A stretch of 64,000 bases of DNA from Paludibacterium denitrificans (lineage in GTDB: Bacteria > Pseudomonadota > Gammaproteobacteria > Burkholderiales > Chromobacteriaceae). Both the position numbers and the translations under genes were made by a program. The notes below the pieces were generated by a model. The model ran no database searches. It worked only from the letters and a program-made list of their open reading frames with translations, and was not told the origin of the DNA. The DNA is taken from the NCBI RefSeq assembly GCF_009707705.1, contig NZ_WLYX01000001.1, positions 2,232,001 through 2,296,000 on the forward strand. The letters are read 5' to 3'. This document shows, in pieces, positions 19,919-32,007 of the stretch. The stretch's first letter is position 1. The number at the start of each line of letters is the position of its first letter.

Positions 19919-20887
19919 TTAGCAAGGCTCCTGCCGCTTTGCTTGGCTGTTCTTTTGATGGACAGCAAAATGGTGCAAGTTATTTGGTCGTGGTGGTGGC
20001 CGGAAAAATGTTTCAAGCGTTTCGGCCAACCTTTGCGGTTGATCCCACTGCACCATGTGGCCTGCTTGTGCAATCACCACTTCCTTGCGTTGTGGGAAAC
20101 AGGCGCGGCGTTCGTCCAGCGTGTCGAACACTCCTTTGGCCATCGGGTGTTCCAGCATGTCACCGCCAATCACCCATAGCACCGGTGCCTGAATGCGTCG
20201 CCAGCAGGCTTTGGCTTCTTCCAGCCGGTAGAGAACAGGGTTAACCATCTTGTGACGCGGATCGGCCGGTAGGTGAGTTGTTGCACGCCATCGGGGCGAG
20301 TCAGTTGCTGTGCCAGCCACTGGGCGCGTGGTAGCGACAGGTGAGGGCTGCGTTCCATCAATTTGGCGGCAACCTGCGCCAGATCCCGGATTGGATTGAA
20401 CGCTGGTGTGCAGGCCGTTTCCTTGAGCCAGCGGGCATAACGGCCGGGGGCTTCCTCTGGCTGGGTCTGGCTCAAGCCAAAACCTTCAACCAAAGCCAGC
20501 TGCGCAATGCGTTCCGGGCGTACGCCAGCGTAGATCCCGGCAATCATCGCGCCCATGCTGTGGCCGACCAGGGCGAACAGGCTGGTTATCCGAATAGCGG
20601 GCCAGCAAGGCATCCAGATCGGCGAGATAGTCGGGAAAGTAATAACTGCCGTCGTTCCATTGGCTGTGGCCAAAACCGCGCCAGTCCGGTGCCAGTACGT
20701 GCCACTCGTGCTGCAGGGCGTCGACAGTAAACTGGAAGGTGGCGGAGCAATCCATCCAGCCATGCAGCAAGACCAGCAATGGAGCGTCCGCCGGACCCCA
20801 GTGGCGCACATGATAGCGCCGCTGGTTGATCAGGCAGGTTTCGCTACGGCTGTTATGTCGAATCGGCATGGCTGGAGGAACCGGCAT
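19919..20887 (-). CDS. Alpha/beta-fold hydrolase
   Basis: An alpha/beta hydrolase of about 320 residues: the oxyanion strand LLVLLHGWMDCS, WRGFGHS, the nucleophile elbow GHSMGAM and a C-terminal catalytic histidine in QAGHMVQWDQP are all visible. The substrate is unknown. Two slips (near 20590 and 20255) break it. Its ATG overlaps the stop of the GGDEF-EAL gene (TAATG), which suggests translational coupling and a shared role or at least a shared transcript. A start at 20869 is possible. A 10-mer word lies near its 3' end (20021). Confidence 0.82.
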
Positions 20888-23800
20888 TAATGACGATTAT
20901 CTCGTGCCACTTTTACCTCGTTGGCCAGTGACTTGAGCGCGGCCAGTAACCGATCGCGCGCGTCATGCAAGGCCGGTAGCCGTGGCTCGGCGTCGCTGGC
21001 GCCATGTTCTCGGTGGCTGCCGAGCATTTTTTCGGCCAACTCGTGGACGTTTTTATGGGCCTGCATCACTGCGTGATAGCTAATCAAATTGGCCATACTG
21101 TTGATAGCCCTGACCATGGAACCATTTGCCAAACACACATTGCGTGGAGTCTCGCTCCAGCGTGCTGTCCGTATCGCCTGCATCCGTTTTCAGACAGGCC
21201 TGTTCTACCTGTTCACACCAGCCCCAGTGATGGATGGCGGCGGAAAACAGCGACAGGTCTTCGCTCGGGAACTGGCCGCGGGCAGCGGCGTTCCACAGTG
21301 GCGGGACACTATATTGTTCGATCCAGCCCGGCAGCGCGGCGGCAGACATCGGGCGTGCCACGCAGTAGCCTTGCGCCAGGTCACAGCCCATTGCAATCAG
21401 CAGGGCGCCATGTTCCGGCGTTTCCATGCCTTCGGCAATCACCTGGCGGCGGAAGGTGCGGGCCAGACTGACCACCCCTTCGACGATGGAGCGATCATCA
21501 CTATCGCTCAGCATGTCGTGCACAAAGGTTTGGTCGATTTTCAGCACGTCGGCAGGCAGTCGGCGCAGGTAGGCGAGCGAGGCGTAGCCGGTACCAAAGT
21601 CGTCCAGTGCAAAGCGTACGCCCAGTTTCTGGCAGGCACGGATCACTTCGGACACCCGGCCGATGTCGCTCAAGGCGGCTGATTCCAGCACTTCCAGTTC
21701 CAACTGCCCTTTGGCCGGGCAGGGTAGTCGGCCAGATGCTGTTTGAGGCGCGGAATGAAGTCTTCGCGCAGCAGGTGATGTCCGGACAGATTGATGCTGA
21801 CCGGCAAGACCAGCCCGATATCGTGCCACTGCTGCATTTGCGTCAGGGCATGGGTGATCACCCATTCGCCCAATTCATCCATCCATTCGGTGTCTTCAAT
21901 CGCTTACGGGAATTCATAGGGCGACAGCAAGCCGCGTTGTGGATGTTGCCAGCGAATCAGGGCCTCTGCACCGATGATGGTGCCGTGCCGCATGTCAACT
22001 TTGGGCTGGTAATACAGTACCAGTTCGTTCTGATGCAGCGCCCGGACCACACGTTCCTGCGCTGCATTGCGCGATTGCAGGCGGCGGCTGTGTTCCGGAT
22101 CGAACAGGTGATAACGGTTGCGCCCGTACTGCTTGGCGATGTACATGGCCTGATCGGCGTGGCGCAGCAGCGCATCCGGGTTGGCATCGTCATTGGGATA
22201 CAGCGTGACGCCGATACTCGCCGAGATGGTAAAGGGCTGCTCGGCAATCTTGTACGGCATGGCAATGACCTGAAGCAGTCTGGCGCATGGTGTCGTCGAG
22301 GGCATTGCGCTCACCAATGTGGCTGAGCAGCAGCACAAACTCGTCACCGCCAAGACGTGATACGGTGTCTCCGCCGCGCAAGGCGTCTTTCAGTCGTTGC
22401 GCCACTTCTATCAACAGTTTGTCGCCGGTAGCGTGTCCTTGGCTGTCATTGACCGCCTTGAAGCCATCCAGATCGAGATAGCAGATCGCCAGCTGGCTGG
22501 CATCCTGCTGCGATTGATGCATGGCCGCTTCCAGCCGCTCGGTCAGCAGGATGCGATTGGGCAGCTGCGTCAGCATGTCATAGTGAGCCCTGGCGTTCCA
22601 GATTATTCTGCTGTTCCTTGAGTAAACTGATATCGGAGAAAATCCCGATGTAATTGGTAATGGCGCCAGCCGGATTGTGCACGGCGGCAATACTCAACAA
22701 TTCCGGATAAATATCGCCAGACTTGCGCTGGTTCCAGATCTCGCCGCGCCAATGGCCTTGTTCAAGCACGCTTTGCCACATGTCGCGGTAGAAGGTTTCG
22801 GGCTGGTAGCCCGATTTCAGAAAGTTCGGGTTTTTGCCTATGGCTTCCTCCCGGCTGTAACCGGTGAGCAGGCAGAACGCCGGGTTGACGTTGATGATGC
22901 TGGCCTTGGCATCAGTCAGCATGATGCCTTCCGGGCATGGTGAAACACGCTGGCCGCCAGCTTGAGCTGCTCGTTGGCTTCGCGCCGATGAGTGATGTCT
23001 TCGAGCATCACCAGCATGGCGTACTGTTTGCCGTTGTCATCGGTCAGTGGCGTCAGTACCGTTTCCGACCAGAAGTAGTCGCGATTGCGGCGCTGGTAGC
23101 GTTTTTCCAGCGTGACGGTGCTGGCTTGGTTGTTGCCAAGCGCGCTGTAGTGTTGCAGTGAGGCGGGCAGGTCGTCCGGATGCGTCAGGGCAAAAATGCT
23201 GGGCAGTTCACTTTCTTCCCAGCCCAGAGCCTGACAGGCGGCACGGTTGGCGCGCTGGATGTCACCGAGTGGTGAAATGACCAGAATGCCGATCGGGCTG
23301 GTGTTGATCACGGCGCTTAACTGCGCTTCACGCTCGCGCAGCCGGTTCAGTTGCGCGCGGGTGTCGCTCTGGTCGTGAAAGACCAGTACGGCGCCGATGA
23401 CACTGTGGCCATCGCGATCAAAGATCGGTGCGGCGCTGTCTTCCACCGGAAAACTTTTGCCGAAGCGGGTGATCAGCAGCGTATTGGAGGCAAGGCGCAG
23501 CGGTCGTTTTTCTTGCAGTACCTGCAGCAATGGCCAGTCAATGGCGGCGCGAGTGTTTTCATCGATCAGGTGGAAGACTTCCTCACCTTGCAGGCCGATG
23601 ACCTCATTCAACTGCCAGCCGGTGAGTGATTCGGCCATCGGGTTCATGTATTCCACGCGGCCCTGTGCATCAATGGCAATGACGCCATCACCGATCGAAG
23701 CCAGTGTCACGCGGGTCCGTTCGGATTCGGCCAACAAGGCCTGGCGCGCGCTGGCTAACGATTGCGTCATGAAATTGAAGGTTTTCATGGCGCGCCGCAG

Positions 23801-24427
23801 CTCCGGACTGCCTGCGGGTTTCAAGCGTGTGTCCAGATTGCCCTTGGCCAGTTGCTGCAAGGCGACGTCAAATTGCGCCAAAGGCTTAAGGCTGGAACGC
23901 AAGACCAGCCAGATGCCAAGCATCAGCACGGTCAGGGTCATCCCCAGTGTGCGTATCCGTTCCAGCAGCCGCTGCCACAGGCGGGTGACTTCCTCGATGG
24001 GAGTCAGGGTGATGGTGAACGTGCCGTAATGCCGACCACCGATGATGGCATTGGCCTGCCCGGAAATCGGCTGCAGGCCGGTGAGGCGGATAAACCAGTA
24101 GGGAACTCCATGGTTGCCTTCGTCCGCTTCTTGCAGATCCAGCCGCGTACCGGCCGCATCCCGATAGCGTACGGCGGCCAGTTCGGTACGGGTGAGTTTC
24201 TGATTGAGGGTCTGTTCCAGTGCGCCGAAATCGCCCAGTACCAGATCATCAGCAACTTCGGTCGGCAGAATCCGGGTTTCTTCATCCAGATGACGGGCTA
24301 GTACGCGTTGGGCATCCAGAGCATCCAGCCGTGTGCCGTTGACGATGGAGATCGTCCAGACGCTAACAATCAGCACACTGAGTGCGCTGAACAGCGTCCC
24401 AAGGTTTGGCGATGCCACAGATTCCAC
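20887..24427 (-). CDS. Membrane PAS-GGDEF-EAL protein with C-terminal CZB zinc-binding domain
   Basis: About 1,175 residues. Order: N-terminal membrane helix, a periplasmic region of about 130 residues, a second helix ([16 protein letters not shown]), a HAMP-like linker, three PAS domains, GGDEF (RLGGDEFV), EAL ([21 protein letters not shown]) and a C-terminal CZB-type domain with IHHWGWC, CVFGKWF and [15 protein letters not shown] giving the His/Cys zinc ligands. Both the cyclase signature and the EAL signature look intact, so it could make or break c-di-GMP. GTG start. Slips occur near 22930 and 22600 (CCAGG words), 22280, 21902 (GTAAGC), 21720 and 21090. It follows a PhnD-like gene by 18 bases. 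Confidence 0.87.
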
Positions 24428-24445
24428 TGCAATAGCGAGATCATC

Positions 24446-25315
24446 TCAGTTTCCGCTATGAGACATGGTATGCCGGTAAATGGCTACCTGGTTTTGATAA
24501 GCGGCATCATCCGCCGTGACAAAACCATTGGTGCTGGTATCGCCTACCAGACGGGCAGAGTCGGCCAGCAGTTTTTTGCCTGCCGGATCATGCTGCATGC
24601 TGACAAAGGCCGCGCTGACTTTGCGGATGATGTCCGCAGGCAGGCGGCCATGGGCGGAAATGGGGATATCCAGAAACGCGGCCGAACTCCACAACACACG
24701 GTACTTGATGGCTTCCCGCTTGGCAAACTCGCGCATCACGCCATCGTTGGCGGCGATGGCCTGTACCCGCCCTGTTTTCAGCTGGCCCATGATGCCTTCC
24801 TGATTGCCGCCAAATACCGGCGTGATGGTCAGGTGCTGGTGACGCAAGTAATCCAGCGGAACCCAATAGCCGACAAAAGAAGAGGGTGCGGGAAAGCCCA
24901 TCGGTTTGCCGTTGAGGTCCTCAAGACTATGCACTGGGGATTCGGCCAACGTTACGATCACCGAGCGGATGACTTCGCCGTCCGGCCGCAGAATGACGTG
25001 GTAACCACTATGCAGCAGGGCTTACTGGAAGTGGTGATTGGTATAGATGAAGTCGTACTGGCTTTTGGCGATCTGCCCATCCATGCGTTCGGGCGTGCGC
25101 TCCGTCACCAGTTGCAGCGTGACCCCGCTTTTGCGTGAGACATACTCCAGTAGCGGATTCCAGTAACGGGCAGTCAGCATCGGGCTGCGCTGTGGCAGTA
25201 CGGCAAAGCTATATGTCGGCCCGGCTGCCATGCTGTACGTTGCACAACCAAGCATCAGTACTGCCAGCAGGCTGCTCAGACGATGCGAGAGTCTTTTTCC
25301 CCATGTAGCGGACAT
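24446..25315 (-). CDS. PhnD-type periplasmic phosphate/phosphonate-binding protein
   Basis: A secreted protein of about 290 residues: a signal peptide with a CATYSMAAG cleavage region, then the PhnD/PtxB fold (FAVLPQRSPM, YDFIYTNHHFQ, VGYWVPLDYLR). No ABC permease or ATPase is next to it. Instead it sits 18 bases upstream of the membrane GGDEF-EAL protein, so I infer it is a sensor ligand-binder for that protein rather than a transporter part. Near 25020 the coding strand reads CAGTAAGCC for an expected CAGCCGGCC, a stop caused by the GCCGGC artefact. One 10-mer word lies at 24941. Confidence 0.85.
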
Positions 25316-25474
25316 ACGAGTTCCTACGTTGCGGATTGCTTAAGCATTTTATCTGACAGCTAATAAAATGACTATTTTCTTTCAACTAAATGACATAACG
25401 TGCCGGTTTTTCCCGGTATGGGCGCACAAATAAAAAGTAGCAATGCTCTTGCGATATCAACACTACAGCAACGC

Positions 25475-26939
<1,465 letters not shown>

Positions 26940-26966
26940 CTGGCGTTTCCTTTGCGGCAAAGCGGC

Positions 26967-26996
26967 ATTATACCGATAGGCCGGGACGGATTGCAA
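26967..26996 (-). promoter_or_regulatory. guaB promoter
   Basis: On the minus strand TTGCAA and a perfect TATAAT are 18 bases apart, 28 bases upstream of the guaB ATG. Confidence 0.7.
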
Positions 26997-27084
26997 AAAA
27001 TCTGTTGACATCCGGCTTTTGCCGCCGGGAAGCGTACCGACGTACAATCAGGCTCTGATCTATTCTGGACGGAATGCCAAACCC

Positions 27085-27504
27085 ATGAAAACTTCCCTTT
27101 TGCTGCTGTGTCTGGCCGGGGCGTGACCGGTGTTGCCCATGCCGAGGTTTACCAATGGAAGGATGCTTCCGGCCGTACGGTGTACTCGGATCGTCCGCAG
27201 CCGGGTACACATGCCCAGCGTATGAATATTCGCCACACGGCACCGGCTACCGCGGCTTCGGCCCCTGCGCCGGGCCAAACCGGCTGATCCGAAAGCCGCC
27301 AGCGTCGATGCGGCCAATGCCAAGATTCGCGAGGCCAATCAGAAAGTGCGCGAGCAAAACTGCAAGACGGCGCGCGCCAATCTTGCTTCGTTGCAAACGC
27401 ATGGCCGTATCGCCATGCCGGGTAGCAATGGGCTGGCCACCGACGCGCAGCGCGTCGACATGATCAAGCGCGCCCAGCAAGACGTACAAACCTGGTGCAA
27501 TTGA
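27085..27504 (+). CDS. DUF4124-type secreted protein
   Basis: A signal peptide (MKTSLLLLCLAGA) is followed at once by the DUF4124 signature EVYQWKDASGRTVYSDRPQPG and then a low-complexity Ala/Pro/Lys stretch and a helical C-terminal segment with two cysteines. Corrected length is about 139 residues. Slips lie near 27122 (inside the signal peptide, probably one base lost) and near 27276 (GCCGGGCC region). The family is common in the envelope of beta- and gammaproteobacteria; its role is unknown. Its stop overlaps the GTG of uvrC by almost nothing, so the two genes are probably cotranscribed. Confidence 0.8.
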
Positions 27505-29312
27505 GTGGCTACACCCGCCGCATTTGACCCCCGGCCGGTGTTGGCCGGGCTGCCTAATCTGCCCGGCGTGTACCGCATGTTCGATGCCGCTGGCAACGTG
27601 TTGTATGTGGGCAAGGCGATTGATCTGAAGCGGCGGGTGAGTTCGTATTTCCAGAAAAATGACTTGTCGCCACGCATCGAACTGATGGTGCGCCGGTGGC
27701 ACGGTTGGAAACCACGGTGACGCGCTCGGAAGCCGAGGCGCTGATTCTGGAAAACAACCTGATCAAGTCGCTGGCGCCCAAATACAACATCCTGTTCCGC
27801 GATGACAAGTCGTATCCGTACCTGATGATCTCGGGGCATGACTATCCGCAGTTGGCCTACTATCGCGGCGAGCCGAAGCGGCCGCACCAGTTTTTCGGGC
27901 CGTTTCCCAACAGCTACGCGGTGCGCGAGAGTATTCAGATCCTGCAAAAAGTCTTTCGCTTGCGAACCTGCGAAGATGCCGTGTTTGCCAACCGTTCCCG
28001 TCCCTGCTTGCTGTACCAGATCAAGCGTTGCTCGGCACCCTGTGTCGGCCATATCGGTCAGGACGATTACCGCCGTGATGTCAGCAGTGCCGTGGCGTTC
28101 TTGCAGGGCAAGCAAAGCGAACTGATCGACGCGCTGACCGATCGCATGATGGCCGCGTCGCAAGCTATGGAGTTTGAGCAGGCGGCCGAGTTGCGTGATC
28201 AGATTCAGGCCCGGCACGCGTGCAGGAAAAGCAGTTTGTTTCCAGCAATTCCAGCCAGCTCGATGCCGATGTGGTGGCCGTTCAGCAAGCGTCCGGTCTG
28301 GTGTGCATCAATCTGGTGATGATCCGCGGTGGTCGCCATCTGGGTGACAAGAGCTTTTTCCCCAGCAACAGTGACGACAGCGATGTTTCGGCCAACCTTG
28401 AAGCGTTTCTGGCCCAGCATTATCTCGGTTCGCCGCTGCCGCCGGTGATCATCATCAACGGCAGCATTTCTGATGTACTCAAGGAATATCTGGAAGAACA
28501 GGCCGAACGCTCGGCTGACCATAGTCAATCACCCCATCGGCGAGCGCCGCGTCTGGCTGGAAATGGCCGAGAAAAATGCCGAATTGGCTATTGGTCAGAA
28601 GCTTTCCAGCAAATCCACCCAGCAACACCGTCTGGCCATGTTGAACGAAGTCTTGCAGCTGGAAGGCGTCGAGCGGCTGGAATGTTTTGACATCAGCCAT
28701 ACCATGGGCGAGGCGACCGTGGCTTCCTGCGTGGTGTACGACAAGGGCGGCATGCAACCGTCGGAATATCGTCGTTACAACATCGAAAGCGCCAAACCGG
28801 GCGATGACTATGCCGCCATGCGCGAGGTGCTGACGCGGCGTTACCGCAAGTTGGCCGAAGGCGAAGGCAAGATGCCGGATGTGGTGCTGATCGATGGCGG
28901 CAAGGGCCAGTGCGCATGGCGCTGGAGGTTTTTGCCGAACTGGGCGTCAACGTCCCCATCGTCGGCGTGGCCAAAGGGGGAGGAGCGTAAGCCCGGTCTG
29001 GAAACGCTGATCCTCCCTTATCTGGAAAAGACGCTACAATTGCGCCAGGACCACCCGGCATTGCATTTGATCCAGACCGTGCGCGACGAATCGCACCGCT
29101 TTGCCATCACCGGCCACCGTGCGCGGCGTGCCAAGGCGCGTACCGCCTCGACGCTGGAAGATATTCCCGGCATCGGCGCCAAGCGACGGCAAAGCCTGCT
29201 GATGCGCTTTGGCGGTTTGCGCGGTGTTGTCGCGGCCAGTGTGGATGACCTGGCACAGGTGGACGGTATCAGCCAGATGTTGGCCGAAAAAATTTATAAC
29301 GCACTGCATTGA
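27505..29312 (+). CDS. uvrC: Excinuclease ABC subunit C
   Basis: UvrC makes both incisions in nucleotide excision repair. The GIY-YIG nuclease ([20 protein letters not shown]) opens the protein; [19 protein letters not shown], the UVR motif ([11 protein letters not shown]), the RNase H-like catalytic part ([21 protein letters not shown]) and C-terminal helix-hairpin-helix ([11 protein letters not shown]) follow. GTG start, corrected length about 605 residues. Slips lie near 27698, 28212, 28510, 28912 and 28978; three of these are CCWGG words and one is a G run. The gene carries three uptake-like words (28387, 28850, 29279), more than most genes here. Confidence 0.95.
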
Positions 29313-29327
29313 GTACGACACATTCCG

Positions 29328-29911
29328 ATGCCTTTCAATTTGCCGATATTCCTCACCTGGCTCAGGGTGGCGCTGATTCCGATCTGCGTTGCCGTGTTTT
29401 TCCTGCCCGATACCACCCTGATCTCGGAGCATCGCAATATTCTGGGTGCCACCATTTTTGCCCTAGCGGCCGTCACTGACTGGCTGGATGGCTTTCTGGC
29501 CAGACGCCTGCAGCAAACCTCGGCCTTTGGCGCATTTCTCGATCCGGTGGCGGACAAGCTGATTGTCGCCGCTGCGCTGATTCTGCTGGTGGAACTGAAC
29601 CGTACCGAAGGCTGGATGGCGATGATCATCATTGGCCGCGAAATTGCCATCTCCGCGCTACGCGAATGGATGGCGGAAATGGGCAACCGCAAGAGCGTGG
29701 CGGTGGCCTACATCGGCAAACTGAAAACCACGGCGCAAATGGTTGCCATCCTGTTGCTGCTGTATGCTTAAGCCCGCTGTTGCCCGGGGTGGATACCCTG
29801 TGGCTGGGTAACCTGTTCATGGTGGTTGCCGTGATTTTGACTTTATGGTCAATGGCTTACTACCTGCGCATGGCGGCGCGCGAGTTTTCTGGCAAAAAAA
29901 TCGACGTGTGA
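29328..29911 (+). CDS. pgsA: CDP-diacylglycerol-glycerol-3-phosphate 3-phosphatidyltransferase
   Basis: PgsA makes phosphatidylglycerol phosphate in the inner membrane. The CDP-alcohol transferase motif [10 protein letters not shown]...[10 protein letters not shown] is complete, and about four membrane helices are visible; length is about 194 residues. Near 29766 GCTTAAGC replaces an expected GCCGGC (Y-A-G-P), introducing a stop that I treat as artefact. It follows uvrC by 15 bases, an arrangement widespread in proteobacteria, and ends just before the tRNA promoter. Confidence 0.95.
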
Positions 29912-29915
29912 AGTG

Positions 29916-29943
29916 TTGACAGGGACGGATTAATCCTTATAAT
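29916..29943 (+). promoter_or_regulatory. Consensus promoter of the tRNA-Gly/tRNA-Cys operon
   Basis: TTGACA and TATAAT, both perfect, are 16 bases apart and 49 bases upstream of the first tRNA-Gly. Confidence 0.85.
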
Positions 29944-29992
29944 TCGCAGTCTCTCGCCGTTGCTCCGGTAGCGGCAGGGAAGTAAGAGATAC

Positions 29993-30068
29993 GCGGGAAT
30001 AGCTCAGTTGGTAGAGCGCAACCTTGCCAAGGTTGAGGTCGCGAGTTCGAGCCTCGTTTCCCGCTCCA
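29993..30068 (+). tRNA. tRNA-Gly (GCC), copy 1
   Basis: A full cloverleaf of 76 bases with encoded CCA: acceptor GCGGGAA/TTCCCGC, anticodon loop CTTGCCAAG giving GCC, and T arm GTTCGAG. First of four identical copies. Confidence 0.97.
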
Positions 30069-30089
30069 GTTTCTCTTGCGTTATGTGAC

Positions 30090-30165
30090 GCGGGAATAGC
30101 TCAGTTGGTAGAGCGCAACCTTGCCAAGGTTGAGGTCGCGAGTTCGAGCCTCGTTTCCCGCTCCA
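30090..30165 (+). tRNA. tRNA-Gly (GCC), copy 2
   Basis: Identical in all 76 bases to the first copy and separated from it by 21 bases. Confidence 0.97.
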
Positions 30166-30188
30166 TCTTGCTCTTTGCGTTACGTGCT

Positions 30189-30264
30189 GCGGGAATAGCT
30201 CAGTTGGTAGAGCGCAACCTTGCCAAGGTTGAGGTCGCGAGTTCGAGCCTCGTTTCCCGCTCCA
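30189..30264 (+). tRNA. tRNA-Gly (GCC), copy 3
   Basis: Identical to the others; the spacer before it is 23 bases and differs slightly from the first spacer. Confidence 0.97.
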
Positions 30265-30285
30265 TTGCTCTTTACGTTACGCCCT

Positions 30286-30361
30286 GCGGGAATAGCTCAG
30301 TTGGTAGAGCGCAACCTTGCCAAGGTTGAGGTCGCGAGTTCGAGCCTCGTTTCCCGCTCCA
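30286..30361 (+). tRNA. tRNA-Gly (GCC), copy 4
   Basis: Identical to the others. The near-perfect tandem repeat of about 97 bases means the true copy number could differ if reads did not span the array. Confidence 0.97.
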
Positions 30362-30404
30362 GTTTATTGCTATCAGCACACTGTGCTGGTAGAACGCCAC
30401 TTAC

Positions 30405-30478
30405 GGCGGGGTAGCAAAGTGGTTATGCAGCGGATTGCAAATCCGTCTACGCCGGTTCGATTCCGACCCCCGCCTCCA
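30405..30478 (+). tRNA. tRNA-Cys (GCA)
   Basis: A cloverleaf of 74 bases with encoded CCA, acceptor GGCGGGG and anticodon loop ATTGCAAAT giving GCA. It is the last gene of the tRNA operon. Confidence 0.96.
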
Positions 30479-30481
30479 GAC

Positions 30482-30516
30482 AAAAACCCAGCAAATGCAA
30501 GTTTGCTGGGTTTTTT
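30482..30516 (+). terminator. Terminator of the tRNA operon
   Basis: AAAAACCCAGCAAA pairs with TTTGCTGGGTTTTTT, a long stem with a T run. Confidence 0.92.
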
Positions 30517-30684
30517 GCCATTTCATCCGCTACTGTTGTTATCCGGCCCAGATGTCGCGATGCCCATATCGGTATAAATCTCCGTATCGGCTTTTGCCCT
30601 TGGCTTATGAGTATGGTGGGCTTCGGTTGACCGCCCGGCATTGCTCTGCCAGTCTGAGGGCATAGTTTGCCTTGGGCCTTCTGC

Positions 30685-32007
30685 ATGCATTCTCCTGTTG
30701 TTAACGACCACCTGATCCTGCGCGGTGAGGTTCTGCATTTTTTGGCGGACCCCGGGCCGGAAGATAATCCGGCAGCCCTGGCAACACTGGCCGGATGGCT
30801 ATGTGTCCATCATTGCTTAAGCAAGGTGGCTGCAGTAGGGGAGTGGTCAGTGCTTGATCACTCTAGCCTCGCATTGGCAGTCGTGCACGATCATCACGGC
30901 AAGCTGATTTTGCCGGGTCTGGTGGATACCCATTTGCACTATCCACAGGTTGGTATCATCGGGGCATTTGGCCTAAGCAATTACTCGATTGGCTCAACGA
31001 CTACACCTTTCCGGCTGAAATGCAGTTTGCCGATCCGGAACTGGCGCAGCGGACGGCCGCATTTGTGCTCGATCAGCTATTGGCCCATGGCACCACCACG
31101 GCAGCGGTGTTTGCCAGCGTGCATCCGGTGTCGGTGGATGCGTTCATGAGCGAAGCGCTGCAACGCAATATGCGCGTGCTATGCGGCAAGGTGTTGATGG
31201 ATCGGCATGCGCCGACGGCACTACTGGACAGTGCCGAAACCGGAGCGCAGCAGTCGGCCGATCTGATTGCGTGCTGGCATGGCAAGGGCTGGGCTACGCC
31301 ATCACCCCGCGTTTTGCCCCCACCTCCACGCCCGCGCAGTTGCAGCTGGCGGGCGAGTTGTACGCCAGCTTACCGGATTTGTATGTGCAGTCGCATCTGG
31401 CGGAAAACCACCGCGAGCTGGCTTGGGTGGAATCGCTGTTTCCGGTCGGCGCGATTATCTGGATGTCTATCAACACTATGGGTTGGTCGGGCCGCGTACC
31501 ATTTATGGCCATGCCATTCACGTGTCGCCCGCGCAGCGCCAAAGGTTGGCCGAAGCCGGAGCAGCGGTGGCATTTTGCCCGACCTCCAATCTGTTTCTCG
31601 GCAGTGGTTTCTTTGATCATGCCGCCATGCTGGAGCAGGGCGTAGCCGTGGGCTTGGCCACGGACGTTGGGGCCGGGACGTCACTCAGCCTGATTCGCAC
31701 GCTTGGCGAGGCTTACAAGGTGTCGCAGGCAGTGGGGCGACCGCTGCCGCCGCTACGCGGCTGGTATCTGGCCACGCTGGGCGGTGCCCGCGCCTTGTGT
31801 CTGGATGACGTGATCGGCAATTTTGCCGTGGGCAAGGAAGCCGACTGCGTGGTGCTGGATCTGAACGCCACCCCGCTGCTGGCGTTCCGTCTGGAGCGAG
31901 CGACTACGCTGGCGGAGCGTTTGTTTGCCCTCAGTACGCTGGGTGACGAGCGCCATGTGCATCAGGTGTATCTGGCGGGTTGCCCCATGTTATCGGCGGT
32001 TCAGTGA
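30685..32007 (+). CDS. guaD: Guanine deaminase
   Basis: GuaD converts guanine to xanthine. This zinc amidohydrolase shows [46 protein letters not shown] and the final metal-site region [11 protein letters not shown]; corrected length is about 435 residues. The frame slips near 30790, 30815 (GCTTAAGC), 30971 (GCCTAAGC), 31293 and 31448; the middle two are the GCCGGC artefact. The stop overlaps the stop of the converging MFS gene by a few bases. The gene lies directly after the tRNA operon. Confidence 0.93.

Noticed and set aside
27005..27048. TTGACA and TACAAT as a promoter for the DUF4124 gene
   Set aside because: They are 32 bases apart, too far to work together. A weaker -35 nearer to TACAAT may be used.
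29993..30478. CRISPR array
   Set aside because: The regular repeats of about 97 bases are tRNA-Gly genes with cloverleaf structure; the spacers are only about 21 bases and not unique.
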